64,000 nucleotides of DNA, taken from NCBI RefSeq assembly GCF_947331465.1, contig NZ_CAMZOK010000001.1, positions 248,001-312,000 of the forward strand, in the 5' to 3' direction. This document shows, in pieces, positions 16,963 through 26,573 of this stretch (positions are counted from its first letter, which is position 1; each line of letters starts with the position of its first letter). Below the pieces are notes generated by a model, which did not search any database, was not told where the DNA came from, and saw nothing but the letters and a program-made list of their open reading frames with translations. Source of the stretch: Shimia sp. Alg240-R146. GTDB taxonomy: Bacteria; Pseudomonadota; Alphaproteobacteria; Rhodobacterales; Rhodobacteraceae. Made by a program: the position numbers and the translations under genes.

Positions 16963-19900
16963 TCAGAATAAAAAGTCGTTAGTATTCAGATCGCTGAGCT
17001 GAACATCCAGCAACGTAATCTGCCCGCCATCCCCCGTCCAAATAACAACTGAATTACCGCTTGAGGATAAGATGTGATTGTCGATTAAATCTTGAAAACC
17101 GGTGATCGCGACGACGTCCCGTAAGTCCAAACGCTCATTTGAGTTCGACGTATTGAAATCAGTGATCGTGTCGTTGCCATGGCCGGTGGCGAATTCAAAG
17201 GTATCGCCGTTCAACCCCCCAGTCATGATGTCGTCGCTGACCCCGCCCACCAAAGTATCAAAGCCTGCGCCACCGTAGAGCGTGTCTTGGTCACCGCCAC
17301 CACGCAAATAGTCGTTCCCAGCCTCGCCAAATGCGACGTCGTTTCCCGCGCCGCCGGAGAACCGGTCGTTTCCATTGCCACCCCAAAACCGGTCATGGCT
17401 GTAGCCGCCGTCCGCTGTATCGTCCCCGTCCCCTCCATAAAGGCGGTCGGTGCCGCCGCCACCTAAAAGCAAGTCGTCGCCGCTTTGCCCATGTAACGTG
17501 TCTGCATAGATGCCGCCGTCCAACTCGTCATCTCCAGCCCCACCCTCCAACAGGTCAAAAAGATTGCCGCCCACTAGCGTATCGTTGCCATTCCCGCCGT
17601 ACAGGGAGTCATTGCCACCGTTGCCGCGCAGCATATCATTGCCGTTGCCCCCATAAAGCCGGTCGCGACCGAACTCACCCAACAACGTGTCCTGCCCAGA
17701 GTCACCCAGGAGAGTGTCGTTATCGGTGCCGCCCCGAAGGTGGTCTTGACCGTCCCCGCCTTCCAAAATGTCATTGCCTACGCCGCCTCGAAGCATATCG
17801 TCGCCATTGTTGCCTTGCAGGCTGTCCCGCCCATTGCGCCCGAAAATGGTATCGTTTCCGGAGTCCCCGGTCATTGTGTCGGCTTGGTCGCCGCCATCAA
17901 GCAAGTCGTGACCGCCCGCCCCAACCATAACGTCGGCGCCGGCATTACCAGACAGCGTGTCGCTGCCAGTGTTTCCGGTCAGGGTGTCTTCGCCGTCGGT
18001 ACCAACGAGAGAAAGTCCATCCGGAGGAGGCGCCGGACTCAAAAGCTCCGCTAAGGTCATGGACCCATCCAAAAAGTCAAAAACTTCGACGTTGGTTACG
18101 AGATCGGTGCCGTTCGGACCCGCGATCTGGATCATTCCGTTTCCTAAATCAGTCACCACAACTGCGGACCGGGTTAGTTCAAAAACCAGTCGATCCGTGC
18201 CGCTGCCGCCGTCAATCGAGTCATTGCCTGCGCCGCCTGACAATACGTCGCCCTGTGCGCCCCCAAGCAGCGTGTCGGCACCACTTCCGCCTAGAAGACT
18301 GTCATTTCCGGTCCCGCCAATCAGACTGTCGTCGTCGAAACCACCATCGAGTGTGTCATTCCCTGCCAGACCAGCCAGCGTGTCGTTGCCAGTTCCCCCC
18401 TGCAAAACGTCGTTGGCAGCCGTTCCTATCAGCGTGTCATCTTGTGGGGCGGGGTCCGGGTCCGGGCTTGGATCTGGTTCAGGTTCCGGCTCTGGATCAG
18501 GAATTGGATCGGGTTGAGGCGGCTGTGTGGCAGGCGACGTCACAGGATGCTGAAGCGCTGAAATCAAGGCCGCCTGAAGTGTGGCGGCTGTCAAAGCCGT
18601 ACCAGTTGAAAAAATTTCCAACGTGTCGTCCCCAAACGAGAGGACTGCACCCGAGATGGTGTAGGTTACGCTGATTTGTGCGAGTGAATAGAGGCCTGGC
18701 ATCAGAGACAAATCAATCTGATCCTCTCCGACTTGAAAGTCCGTAATGACGTCATGCGCCCCGTCTGCACCGATGACAAAAATGTCTGCGCCGTCGCCAC
18801 CGGTCAGGCTGTTTTGCCCGTCACCATCTCTCAAGATATCATCACCAGCGCCGCCGAGGATTGAACCGGCCCCTTCCAGCACCAGCATGTCGTCATCGGC
18901 CGTGCCAGCCAACTGCCCGGATGGTGCAACCAGAAGATCTCCAAGGTCGGAAATGTCGATCACCAACTGTGTAAGCCCAGCTTCCGTACCTGAGCCAACA
19001 AACACCTGAATTTCATCACCGATAACACAGGCTGTCAGCGCAGAGATGTTCTGGAGCCCCGTGTCATTTCCGTCTGCCAATGTGTCGAGCGCAAGCAAGT
19101 GCCCGCCCGGGATTAGGACCATAACCGTGAGTCCGTCGTCAGCGCCCGCGGCAAACACAAACACATGGCCATCGATTGTTACTGTATCTAGGGCTGTGAC
19201 ACCCTGAAACCGGCTGTCCTGCGTGTCCAGAACATGGTCTGTGAGTGTAAGGGCGCCGTCCGCACCCACTTGGAGGACGGACAGGCTCGAACTGGAGGCG
19301 GCAGCGACGATCAGGTATTGGGCGCCATCCAGGCCAACAGGGGTGATGTTGGTTATTGCGGAGACCGGCAGGCCATCTACAGCTCCGAATGATCCCTGAT
19401 GTTGAGGTCTTCCATTGCTGTCGATGAGATATACGTCGATCCCGTGATCCGTGGATGAGCCGGTGAACAGATAATCTCCTTGAGGTGTTGTTAGGCGGCT
19501 CATGGCCGAAATAGCGTTTGTATAGTCCCCTTCGCTTCCGCCCACGGTGTCAATGAGCGACAAGGAGCCATTTGAACCTTGCTCAAAAATCTGCAGCCCA
19601 GACGCATTTGGGTTTGCCACGTACACAATCATCGCGGAACCGGCCGTGCCGGCCAGCGCCACGCCGCTATTGCCGGCGTGTGCCCCACCAGTCAGAAAGG
19701 TGTCGATGGCGGAGACCATTGTCGCGGCGGTTTGTAGCTGTAGATAGGCCAGAACCGGTTGTGACAGGCTGTCGGCAGCTGACCCGCCACCGAGCGAGAC
19801 GCGCCCGCTTGTTAGTGTCGAAACATTTCCGATGCTGGCCAATGTGCCGGATTGCGGCGTCAATTCAATACCAGTGTTTGCGCCATGGTGCAGGAGCGTG

Positions 19901-19998
19901 ATCAGACCAGTGTCCGGTGCCAAAAGGAACAAAAAAGCGTCTGAAGCGTACGAGAAGCTGCTACCGGTCAATCGACCGGTTATTTCCATTGAAATCAT
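16963..19998 (-). CDS. Large RTX protein with repetitive propeller-like N-terminal part
   Basis: About 1011 residues from the ATG at 19998; the frame extends to a TTG at 20130 but that start is weak. The N-terminal ~370 residues hold repeated beta-rich units (for example [33 protein letters not shown]) resembling lactonase or YVTN-type propeller blades. A first RTX block and an acidic proline linker ([17 protein letters not shown]) follow, then many GGxGxDxLxGG nonapeptides that bind calcium. The end [11 protein letters not shown] resembles the ends of the two other RTX proteins here (ASDFIF), as expected for a type I secretion signal. No classical Sec signal is seen and no type I exporter is in the window. 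A role as a surface or matrix protein is inferred. Confidence 0.85.
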   Translation of the reverse strand: MISMEITGRLTGSSFSYASDAFLFLLAPDTGLITLLHHGANTGIELTPQSGTLASIGNVSTLTSGRVSLGGGSAADSLSQPVLAYLQLQTAATMVSAIDTFLTGGAHAGNSGVALAGTAGSAMIVYVANPNASGLQIFEQGSNGSLSLIDTVGGSEGDYTNAISAMSRLTTPQGDYLFTGSSTDHGIDVYLIDSNGRPQHQGSFGAVDGLPVSAITNITPVGLDGAQYLIVAAASSSSLSVLQVGADGALTLTDHVLDTQDSRFQGVTALDTVTIDGHVFVFAAGADDGLTVMVLIPGGHLLALDTLADGNDTGLQNISALTACVIGDEIQVFVGSGTEAGLTQLVIDISDLGDLLVAPSGQLAGTADDDMLVLEGAGSILGGAGDDILRDGDGQNSLTGGDGADIFVIGADGAHDVITDFQVGEDQIDLSLMPGLYSLAQISVTYTISGAVLSFGDDTLEIFSTGTALTAATLQAALISALQHPVTSPATQPPQPDPIPDPEPEPEPDPSPDPDPAPQDDTLIGTAANDVLQGGTGNDTLAGLAGNDTLDGGFDDDSLIGGTGNDSLLGGSGADTLLGGAQGDVLSGGAGNDSIDGGSGTDRLVFELTRSAVVVTDLGNGMIQIAGPNGTDLVTNVEVFDFLDGSMTLAELLSPAPPPDGLSLVGTDGEDTLTGNTGSDTLSGNAGADVMVGAGGHDLLDGGDQADTMTGDSGNDTIFGRNGRDSLQGNNGDDMLRGGVGNDILEGGDGQDHLRGGTDNDTLLGDSGQDTLLGEFGRDRLYGGNGNDMLRGNGGNDSLYGGNGNDTLVGGNLFDLLEGGAGDDELDGGIYADTLHGQSGDDLLLGGGGTDRLYGGDGDDTADGGYSHDRFWGGNGNDRFSGGAGNDVAFGEAGNDYLRGGGDQDTLYGGAGFDTLVGGVSDDIMTGGLNGDTFEFATGHGNDTITDFNTSNSNERLDLRDVVAITGFQDLIDNHILSSSGNSVVIWTGDGGQITLLDVQLSDLNTNDFLF

Positions 19999-20229
19999 GA
20001 ACCAAATACCTGTGCCAAAAAATTGGCGAAACCAAACACCGGTAGAGTGCCTGTCGGGCGCGTGGGGCCGTGGGCAGAAATGTGGCAAAAGGGCGGAAAG
20101 TCGCTCGGAGATTTCGAAAAACAGTTTCAAATGTGAGCTATGGGGTTTGTAGCTAAGCCGACTCGGACTACCCAGAGGACGAAACGCCAGTGCCTTTTGA
20201 ATTCAGCCTTTCGGCATCTCGATGGCAAC

Positions 20230-20250
20230 GCTAATAAGGTGATTATTAGC
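20230..20250. promoter_or_regulatory. Perfect palindrome upstream of a glycosyltransferase gene
   Basis: GCTAATAA (20230-20237), five bases, TTATTAGC (20243-20250). It lies 24 bases before the chosen ATG at 20274 in the space shared with the RTX gene on the other strand. It is AT-rich against a GC-rich background. An operator is more likely than a terminator because it precedes a start and has no T-run. Confidence 0.45.
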
Positions 20251-20273
20251 TTTCTAGTGCTGTGGAACGTGTG

Positions 20274-21599
20274 ATGATTTTGTTAGATTTTTTCAAACGC
20301 GACAAACTTGCACGCTTTTCACGTGCGGTTCGCGAAGAAGGTTTGCGCGGCGCGCTGGCCCGCACCAGACAATATGTGTCGGCCCGACTGGCCGGGCGTG
20401 GCATTACGTCTGTGATCAGGCGCCGCGAGTCGCCGGGCCATCGGCTCCCGTCGGAACATCTGGCCGCGGTGTGGCTTGATCTGGCGGAACGGGACGGATT
20501 CCACATCTCTCAACCCCCTGCGATTTTAAGCCGCCGCCGAAAGGTGGCGATGATTGGCGATTTGAACTTGCCGCAATGTCGCAAATACCGGGTCGAACAA
20601 TTGGATGAAATTTGGCGTTTGGCTGACGTGGACTACAGTTTTTCGCACTACGAGGATGTTGCCCGTTCGACGGCCATTTTACAGGATGCGACGCACGTGA
20701 TGTTCTACCGGCTTTGCACAACGCCGGTCACAAGCATGCTGAGCTATGAGGCGCGGCGTTTGCGCTTGCCGATTCTGTATGATCTGGACGATCCTCTGTT
20801 TTCTGTGTCCGCCTATGGCACCTATGAAAACATGAAGGCGTTGCCCACTTGGCAAAAGAAGCACTTCATGAACGAGGCACCCAAATATCTGGACGTTATG
20901 AACAGCGCTGACATGCTGTCAGTGTCGACGCCGGGAATGAAAGCGCATGCTGAGCTGTACTCAACTCGTCCGGTCCATGTACGTCGCAATTTTGCCGACA
21001 GCCAAGCGTTGCAGGCGGGTGCGCGGGCGATGAAATCCCAGCCCGCGGTGGGGAACGAAGGGTTCCGCGTCGCTTTTGCCAGCGGATCACAGGGACATGA
21101 AATTGATTTCAACCTGATTGTTGACGACGTCACCGCCTTTCTGGCGGGTGGCGCAGATCGCAAGTTGGTCATTCTGGGACACTTCAATCTAAAGCTCTTG
21201 CCTGAAGGGCTTCGAGGTCAGGTCGAAACTCATCCTTTCAGCGACTACGAAACCTATCTAGAAACGTTAGCGTCTGTTGACTGCGCAGTGATGCCGTTGA
21301 CGGATGACATCTTTAACCGCTGCAAAAGCGCGGTTCGGGTGATTGATGCGGCGTCTGTCGGTGTTCCCAGCATAGTCGGATCTGTCAGCGATATGGCTGA
21401 GGTTGTCGACGACGGACAAACTGGACATGTGATCCCGAAAGGTGCGAGTTGGGCAGAGTCGCTTAAAAAAATGGCGACTGACCAAACCCGCACCAAGGAA
21501 ATGGGGCGCCAGGCCCGCCAACTTCTTGAAAGCCGTTGGAGCGCGCGTCTCGACGCGCCCGTGGTTGACCCCGAAATCATCCGGTGGGTGCAGGAATGA
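20274..21599 (+). CDS. Glycosyltransferase (GT-B type) of the polysaccharide cluster
   Basis: About 441 residues. The C-terminal half looks like a glycosyltransferase group 1 domain (RVAFASGSQGHEIDF, then KLVILGHFNLK, DCAVMPLTDDIFNRCKS and GVPSIVGSVSDMAEVV). The N-terminal half contains PQCRKYRVEQLDE and LYDLDDPLF, seen in glycosyltransferases annotated as family 4-like. The start may also be GTG 20262 or GTG 20271; ATG 20274 has a GGAA 6 bases upstream. The stop overlaps the next glycosyltransferase as ATGA, so the pair is coupled. Donor and acceptor unknown. Confidence 0.75.
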   Translation: MILLDFFKRDKLARFSRAVREEGLRGALARTRQYVSARLAGRGITSVIRRRESPGHRLPSEHLAAVWLDLAERDGFHISQPPAILSRRRKVAMIGDLNLPQCRKYRVEQLDEIWRLADVDYSFSHYEDVARSTAILQDATHVMFYRLCTTPVTSMLSYEARRLRLPILYDLDDPLFSVSAYGTYENMKALPTWQKKHFMNEAPKYLDVMNSADMLSVSTPGMKAHAELYSTRPVHVRRNFADSQALQAGARAMKSQPAVGNEGFRVAFASGSQGHEIDFNLIVDDVTAFLAGGADRKLVILGHFNLKLLPEGLRGQVETHPFSDYETYLETLASVDCAVMPLTDDIFNRCKSAVRVIDAASVGVPSIVGSVSDMAEVVDDGQTGHVIPKGASWAESLKKMATDQTRTKEMGRQARQLLESRWSARLDAPVVDPEIIRWVQE

Positions 21600-22840
21600 C
21601 CAAGATCGCAGAAACTAAGCCCCATATTCTTGTGATCAATGTCTTTTTTGCGCCTTTCACCTACGGTGGCGCCACAGTGGTCGCAGAACAGGTTGCGCGG
21701 CGCTTGCAAAGCGAGCACGGCTTCAGGGTCAGCGCGATTTCAGTCACAAGCCAAGACGGGCTGCCACCTTATTCGGTGCTAAAGACCGAACAGGCAGGCA
21801 TCGTGAATTACGTTATCAACCTGCCGTTTCACCGAAACTATGCCGAGACATACGACAACCCCCAAGTAACTGAGGTTGTGGAACGCCTTTTGCGCAGGAT
21901 TGGGCCGGATGCGGTGCATATGCATTGCCTTCAAGACCTAGGTGCCGGAATTTTGCCAATGATCAAGCGTCACAACGTTCCGATGGTTCTGTCGACGCAT
22001 GATTTTTGGTGGCTGTGCGAACGCCAATTCATGATCCGGATGGACGGCCGCTATTGTGGGCAAGACCCGATCCAGATTGAAGGCTGTCGCGGGTGCGTCG
22101 ATGATTTCGATCAAGCCCGCAGTCGTGTTGGCCGTTTGAAAGCGGCGGCGACCGTGGCAGATGTGGTCACCTATCCCAGTCAGTTTGCCCATGACTTGAG
22201 TGTGAAGTCGGGGCTTGCCGGTCAAAAATCGATGGTTTGGCAAAACGGCGTGATCAAACCCGCCGAGGACTTCTTTGTGGCTCAAGCCAATCGCCGGGAG
22301 GCCAGCGGCGGGCGTCTCGCGTTTGGATTTGTCGGGGGACCCTCGCACATCAAAGGCTGGCCCATTATTCAAAGTGCGTTTGCCCAAATCTCACGTGAAG
22401 ATTTTGACGGGTATCTGGTAGACGGCAGTATGGATGGTGGCTGGTGGCAGAACGTGGACTATTCGAAAATGAAGGGAAATTGGCAGGTTCATCCCAGATA
22501 TAGTCAGGCAGAGATCGATGATTTTTATGCCAAAATTGATGTTCTCTTGTTCATGTCCCAATGGAAAGAAACCTTTGGATTGACTATTCGCGAGGCCTTG
22601 GCCCGCGGCATTCAGGTGATTCAGACCGACAGTGGCGGCACTATTGAGCATGCCGCTGTTAATCCTGATCGGTTGCTGCAGATTGGCGACGGGCCGGATG
22701 TGCTTCTGCCGCATCTTGAGGAAGTGCTAGAGCGCAATAATGCGTTTCAGTCCCCGATAGACGTTTCAAGTTTCAGCAAACAGGCCGCCGAAATGGCCGA
22801 CTGCCTGAACGGTTTAATTTCCGGGTCAGATCAACGATAA
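21596..22840 (+). CDS. Glycosyltransferase family 4 protein
   Basis: About 414 residues from the ATG that overlaps the upstream stop. The N-terminal domain has the GT4 pattern VFFAPFTYGGATVVAEQVAR near residue 18, HMHCLQDLGAG and STHDFWWLC; a CGQDPIQIEGCRGC segment follows, common in GT4 proteins and perhaps metal binding. The C-terminal donor-binding domain has GFVGGPSHIKGWP, FMSQWKETFGLTIREALARG (E-x7-E) and VIQTDSGG. Retaining transfer of a sugar to the growing polymer is expected. It is convergent with kpsM and overlaps it by 10 bases at the 3' ends. Confidence 0.88.
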   Translation: MTKIAETKPHILVINVFFAPFTYGGATVVAEQVARRLQSEHGFRVSAISVTSQDGLPPYSVLKTEQAGIVNYVINLPFHRNYAETYDNPQVTEVVERLLRRIGPDAVHMHCLQDLGAGILPMIKRHNVPMVLSTHDFWWLCERQFMIRMDGRYCGQDPIQIEGCRGCVDDFDQARSRVGRLKAAATVADVVTYPSQFAHDLSVKSGLAGQKSMVWQNGVIKPAEDFFVAQANRREASGGRLAFGFVGGPSHIKGWPIIQSAFAQISREDFDGYLVDGSMDGGWWQNVDYSKMKGNWQVHPRYSQAEIDDFYAKIDVLLFMSQWKETFGLTIREALARGIQVIQTDSGGTIEHAAVNPDRLLQIGDGPDVLLPHLEEVLERNNAFQSPIDVSSFSKQAAEMADCLNGLISGSDQR

Positions 22841-23628
22841 AGAAGATCGCGTGAGTTTCGGTGGAGCAACAGCAACCCTAGCAAGAGCGTGACGATCGAA
22901 ATGATAGAAATATAAAGAGGCGATACATAAGGCGCGTCGTAGTTGAAGTATATGCTGCGTCTCATTTGCCCTATGACATGCACAACCGGATTGTACCACA
23001 AGTAGGAATTGTAGGGCGGTGGAACGGTCTCAAACAGATAAAAGATACAAGAGAGGAACAGCAAGGGACGTGTGAAAACCCCCCAAATGCGTTCCCAAGT
23101 TGGAAATCTCAAGAAAAGGTAGCAATTTAACGTTCCGATGCCGGCAGATAGCCCAAACATAAATATCCATGCGACCAACATCTCGCTGTAGGTAATTTGC
23201 AGAGTGAGCCCATAGATCATGCCAATGGACGTAACCACGACTATAAACACGAGCAGCTGTGTCAGTGCGTTCAGCAGAAATCGCGCCAAGATGGCATCCA
23301 GATAGGAAACTGCCGGTAAAGAGAGCAATGCCCTGGAAAACTCCAGCGAGCCGGACAGTTTGTTGGAGATATCCAGAAAGATCAAAAGTGGCAGCAGGCC
23401 GGATGCATAAAACAGAGGAAAGTTCGTCCCGAGATCGGGCTGTCTGAAGGCAAGAGAGAAGATCAGCGTTAGCAACAAGATGCCAAGGGCCGGCTGTAGG
23501 ATGGCCCACAAATACCCAAAGGGCGTGCGACCGTAGGTGGTCGACATTTCGCGCAGCATCAGGGCACAAAGAGTGCGGAAAGTGCGGAACGAACGCGGTT
23601 TTTGGGCTGTAAATTCAGTCTGTGGCAT
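22831..23628 (-). CDS. ABC-2 type polysaccharide export permease (KpsM-like)
   Basis: 265 residues, the normal size for KpsM/Wzm-type permeases. It starts MPQTEFTAQKPRSFRTFRTL, then LMLREMSTTYGRTPFGYLWA, the typical amphipathic lead-in, and has about six membrane spans. The end VVHVIGQMRRSIYFNYDAPY matches the region before the last span in capsule exporters. It pairs with the ATPase at 25130-25828 to move capsular or O-antigen polymer across the inner membrane. It is divergent from the kpsE-like gene, with 86 bases between them. Confidence 0.9.
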   Translation of the reverse strand: MPQTEFTAQKPRSFRTFRTLCALMLREMSTTYGRTPFGYLWAILQPALGILLLTLIFSLAFRQPDLGTNFPLFYASGLLPLLIFLDISNKLSGSLEFSRALLSLPAVSYLDAILARFLLNALTQLLVFIVVVTSIGMIYGLTLQITYSEMLVAWIFMFGLSAGIGTLNCYLFLRFPTWERIWGVFTRPLLFLSCIFYLFETVPPPYNSYLWYNPVVHVIGQMRRSIYFNYDAPYVSPLYISIISIVTLLLGLLLLHRNSRDLLYR

Positions 23629-23714
23629 GGCGAGGAGTGCTGGCTTTCTAACTGTCTTATGCTATAGCTCCGATGTAATGCACTTTAGGTTTCGAGTAAA
23701 CGAGAGAGCGGGTT

Positions 23715-25133
23715 GTGACCAAGACGACTACCTCGCCTGGTTCCCGGCAGGGCCAAGAAAAACCGGGCTCAGACAGGGACGGCCGAGCGGCTGTCCAGTC
23801 AGCGACAGGACAAAAAAACGCGGAGCAGCGCACCATGTCGTTGGATGATCAAGATAAAAAACCGCCCGCCCGTAAAGGGCAGGGTCAAAACGCTGGACAA
23901 CAAAAAGGCCCAAACCAAAGGAAGGGCCAACAGCGACAGGGACAGCAACCGCAACGCCAACAGAGGCAAGGTCAGCAGGGAGCGCGCCAGCGCCAAAACC
24001 CGCCGCCCGCCGCCCAATCCGTGGCGGGACCAGCGCGCCCTCGTCGCCGACATTTCAAATTGGCACTTTTCTTTCTGCTTTGGGTTATTGCTCCGCTGTC
24101 TTGTGTGGTCGGCTATCTCTATTGGGTCGCACAGGACCAGTATGCGTCTTACGTCGGCTTCACTGTGCGGTCAGAAGAGGTTAGTTCAGGCATAGAGATC
24201 CTCGGTGGGATCTCCGACCTGTCCGGCAGCAGCACAAGTGACACTGAAATTCTCTATAAGTTCATCGGCTCTCGCCAAATGGTTGAGGCTGTGAACCGAG
24301 ACTTGGACCTCGCCAGCATTTATGAAAACCCCGATGATCCGGTGTTTGGTATGCCACCGGATGGCACCATTGAGGACATGCAAGCCTATTGGCGTCGGGT
24401 GGTAAAGATCTACTTCGACACCCGAAGCGGGTTGCTGGAACTGCGTATCGTCGCGTTCACACCGGAAGATGCACAACGTGTTGCGCAGCATATTGTGAGC
24501 GAGAGTACCAGCATCATCAATGAGTTGACGGCAATCGCGCGGGAAGACACCACACGGTATGCGCGTGAGGTATTGGACCGTACAATTGAGCGCCTGAAAG
24601 AGGCTCGCCAAGCCATCAACACGTTCCGGGCACGCACGCAGATTGTGGATCCTTTGGCAGACACCCAAGGCCATCTTGGGTTGCTCAATAATCTGCAAAC
24701 GCAATTGGCGATGGCATTGATTGAGTTGGACATGGTGCGCCAAACTGCGCGCTCGGGGGACCCGCGGATCACTCAGGGCGAGCGCAAAGTCCAGGTGATC
24801 GAAGAGCGTATTTCTGAGGAGCGCAACCGTTTTGGCAGCGAGACGGAAACCGAAGACGACACCTATTCTCGGCTTGTTGGGGAATACGAAGAACTTGCGG
24901 TTGAATTGGAGTTTGCCAACAGCAGCTATCTCTCGGCCTTGGCGGCCTACGATTCTGCACTGGCAGAAGCGCAACGTAAGTCACGTTATGTGGCGGCCTA
25001 TCAAGACCCAACGCTGGCGCAGTCGGCTGAATATCCACAGAGATTCCTGATCAGTGCACTCACATTTGGGGCTTTGTTGCTGACTTTCATGATCTTGTGC
25101 CTTGTGTACTATTCTTTGCGGGATCGCCGATGA
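23715..25133 (+). CDS. Capsule export inner-membrane protein (KpsE/BexC/CtrB-like)
   Basis: 472 residues from GTG 23715; ATG 23835 (MSLDDQDKK, with GGAG 9 bases upstream) is an alternative and would give 432. Residues about 45-105 are very rich in Gln, Lys, Arg and Gly (GQQRQGQQPQRQQRQGQQG) and should be cytosolic. One membrane span follows (LALFFLLWVIAPLSCVVGYL), then a periplasmic polysaccharide-copolymerase domain with long coiled coils, and a second span near the end (FGALLLTFMILCLVYYSLRD). Such proteins link the ABC exporter to the outer-membrane channel. The stop overlaps the ATPase start as ATGA. Confidence 0.88.
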   Translation: MTKTTTSPGSRQGQEKPGSDRDGRAAVQSATGQKNAEQRTMSLDDQDKKPPARKGQGQNAGQQKGPNQRKGQQRQGQQPQRQQRQGQQGARQRQNPPPAAQSVAGPARPRRRHFKLALFFLLWVIAPLSCVVGYLYWVAQDQYASYVGFTVRSEEVSSGIEILGGISDLSGSSTSDTEILYKFIGSRQMVEAVNRDLDLASIYENPDDPVFGMPPDGTIEDMQAYWRRVVKIYFDTRSGLLELRIVAFTPEDAQRVAQHIVSESTSIINELTAIAREDTTRYAREVLDRTIERLKEARQAINTFRARTQIVDPLADTQGHLGLLNNLQTQLAMALIELDMVRQTARSGDPRITQGERKVQVIEERISEERNRFGSETETEDDTYSRLVGEYEELAVELEFANSSYLSALAAYDSALAEAQRKSRYVAAYQDPTLAQSAEYPQRFLISALTFGALLLTFMILCLVYYSLRDRR

Positions 25134-25828
25134 TAAAAATCGAGAACCTTTGCAAAACCTACCATATGAATGGGCGTAGCAAAGTTGTCGCCAACAACGT
25201 AAATGCCACGCTTCCAACCCGCACTGCGGTGGCTATTCTGGGCCGTAACGGTGCAGGTAAGTCCAGCTTGATGAAGATGATCGCCGGTACAATGTCCCCG
25301 GACAGCGGACGGGTGATTTCAAGCGGAACTATTTCGTGGCCGGTGGGGTTTGCCGGTTGTGCGCACCCCCAGCTGACCGGCTTGCAAAACACCAGATTCG
25401 TGGCGCGGGTTTATGGTGTGGATAGCGATGAACTTGTTGACTCCGTTAGAGGTTTTGCGGAACTCGGACAGCACTTCTATTTGCCGGTGCGCAGCTATTC
25501 ATCGGGTATGAAATCCCGTCTGGCCTTTGGCCTTTCGATGGGTATTCATTTCGACACTTATTTAGTGGACGAAGTCACGTCGGTTGGGGATGCGGTCTTC
25601 AAACAAAAGAGCGATGATGTCTTTCTGGAGCGTTTGCAACGTAGCGGGATGGTGATGGTATCACACTCAATGCAAGCGATTAGAACGCTGTGCACTGAGG
25701 GGGCTGTTTTGGATAATGGACACCTGACGTATCACACCAGTGTTGATGATGCGATCGAGCACTATCAGGACAATCTCGCCCGTCAGAACGGGAACAAACA
25801 GCGCAAACAGCAGGCCGCGCAGGGCTGA
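25130..25828 (+). CDS. ABC transporter ATP-binding protein for polysaccharide export (KpsT-like)
   Basis: 232 residues. Walker A is LGRNGAGKSSLMKMI, the signature is YSSGMKSRLAFGLS, Walker B is FDTYLVDEVTSVGD and the switch histidine is in MVSHSMQAI. The short length and the GFAGCAHPQLTGLQN block match KpsT/BexA ATPases for capsule. The ATG overlaps the kpsE-like stop, so both are coupled. Its permease partner is encoded divergently at 22831-23628. No kpsS/kpsC or outer-membrane kpsD is present in the window. Confidence 0.9.
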   Translation: MIKIENLCKTYHMNGRSKVVANNVNATLPTRTAVAILGRNGAGKSSLMKMIAGTMSPDSGRVISSGTISWPVGFAGCAHPQLTGLQNTRFVARVYGVDSDELVDSVRGFAELGQHFYLPVRSYSSGMKSRLAFGLSMGIHFDTYLVDEVTSVGDAVFKQKSDDVFLERLQRSGMVMVSHSMQAIRTLCTEGAVLDNGHLTYHTSVDDAIEHYQDNLARQNGNKQRKQQAAQG

Positions 25829-25887
25829 AGGTGCAAGCCGTGCGACTCAAAGGTTAACGGTCTGAAACGGTTCAGGAATCTCTGTCT

Positions 25888-25931
25888 GCATTTGGTCGGC
25901 AACACGTCGGTATTGCGTCGGTGCGATTTTC
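25888..25931 (+). repeat. 11-bp tandem array, copy 2
   Basis: Units GCATTTGGTCG (25888-25898), GCAACACGTCG (25899-25909) and GTATTGCGTCG (25910-25920), then a degenerate GTGCGATTTTC. It lies between the kpsT-like stop and the convergent sugar transferase stop. Same period and closely similar consensus to the arrays at 10753 and 60865. Confidence 0.65.
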
Positions 25932-25970
25932 GCGAGACAGCATGTTTGACCACCGTGCAGCGCGCAACGG

Positions 25971-26573
25971 TCAGCGGCGGCCAAAAACTGTCTGATACAT
26001 GATTGAAAAATCCCAGAAAACGTTGTGATTGTCCCGATAGATCACATCCAGCTTTGCCTTGCGCGGCACGCAGACGCGGCAATAGATGCGGTCGGTCTCC
26101 TCGGCAGTTTCGCAACGGTCCAGCAGCAGAGCTTCGTGCCGGTGATAGACAAGCGAGGCCAGTCCGGTGATGCCGGGCCGAGCCTTGAGCACCTCGTAGT
26201 AGATTTCAGGGAATTGCTCGACATAGCGGCGCAGAGGTGGGCGCGGCCCGACCAGCGACACGTGCCCCAGAAACAGGTTCCAGAGTCGTGGCAATTCGTC
26301 CAACCGTTTGGCCCGCAAAAACGCACCTGTTTTGGTCACACGGGATGATTTGTCGCCACCGGTCGCCATGCCATCAACGCTGCCAAGGTTCATGGTTCGG
26401 AACTTGACCAGACCGAAGCCTTTTTCCGGCGTCTTCATCAGTTCGCTGCCAAAGAATATCGGGCGTCCGTCGCGGATCAACACAAGCAGTGCAACCCAGA
26501 TGATGACGGGCAACAAAACCAGCCCGAGAAACGGGGTGGACAAAATATCGATCAGGCGTTTGAAAGGCGTCAT
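25971..26573 (-). CDS. Bacterial sugar transferase, second copy
   Basis: 200 residues from the ATG at 26573 (MTPFKRLIDIL); a GTG at 26588 is possible. One N-terminal membrane segment (LGLVLLPVIIWVALLVLI), then FRTMN, GAFLRAKRLDELPRLWNLFLG and LVGPRPPLRRYVEQFPEIYYE. It is a paralogue of the protein at 8153-8809, sharing the RDGRPIF and VCVPRKAKLDV-type ends, so the cluster has two initiating enzymes, perhaps for two polymers or two donor sugars. Confidence 0.9.
   Translation of the reverse strand: MTPFKRLIDILSTPFLGLVLLPVIIWVALLVLIRDGRPIFFGSELMKTPEKGFGLVKFRTMNLGSVDGMATGGDKSSRVTKTGAFLRAKRLDELPRLWNLFLGHVSLVGPRPPLRRYVEQFPEIYYEVLKARPGITGLASLVYHRHEALLLDRCETAEETDRIYCRVCVPRKAKLDVIYRDNHNVFWDFSIMYQTVFGRR

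Noticed and set aside
17160..18400. CRISPR-like short repeats at regular spacing
   Set aside because: They are the codons for RTX nonapeptides (27-base period) within an open frame, not a CRISPR array.
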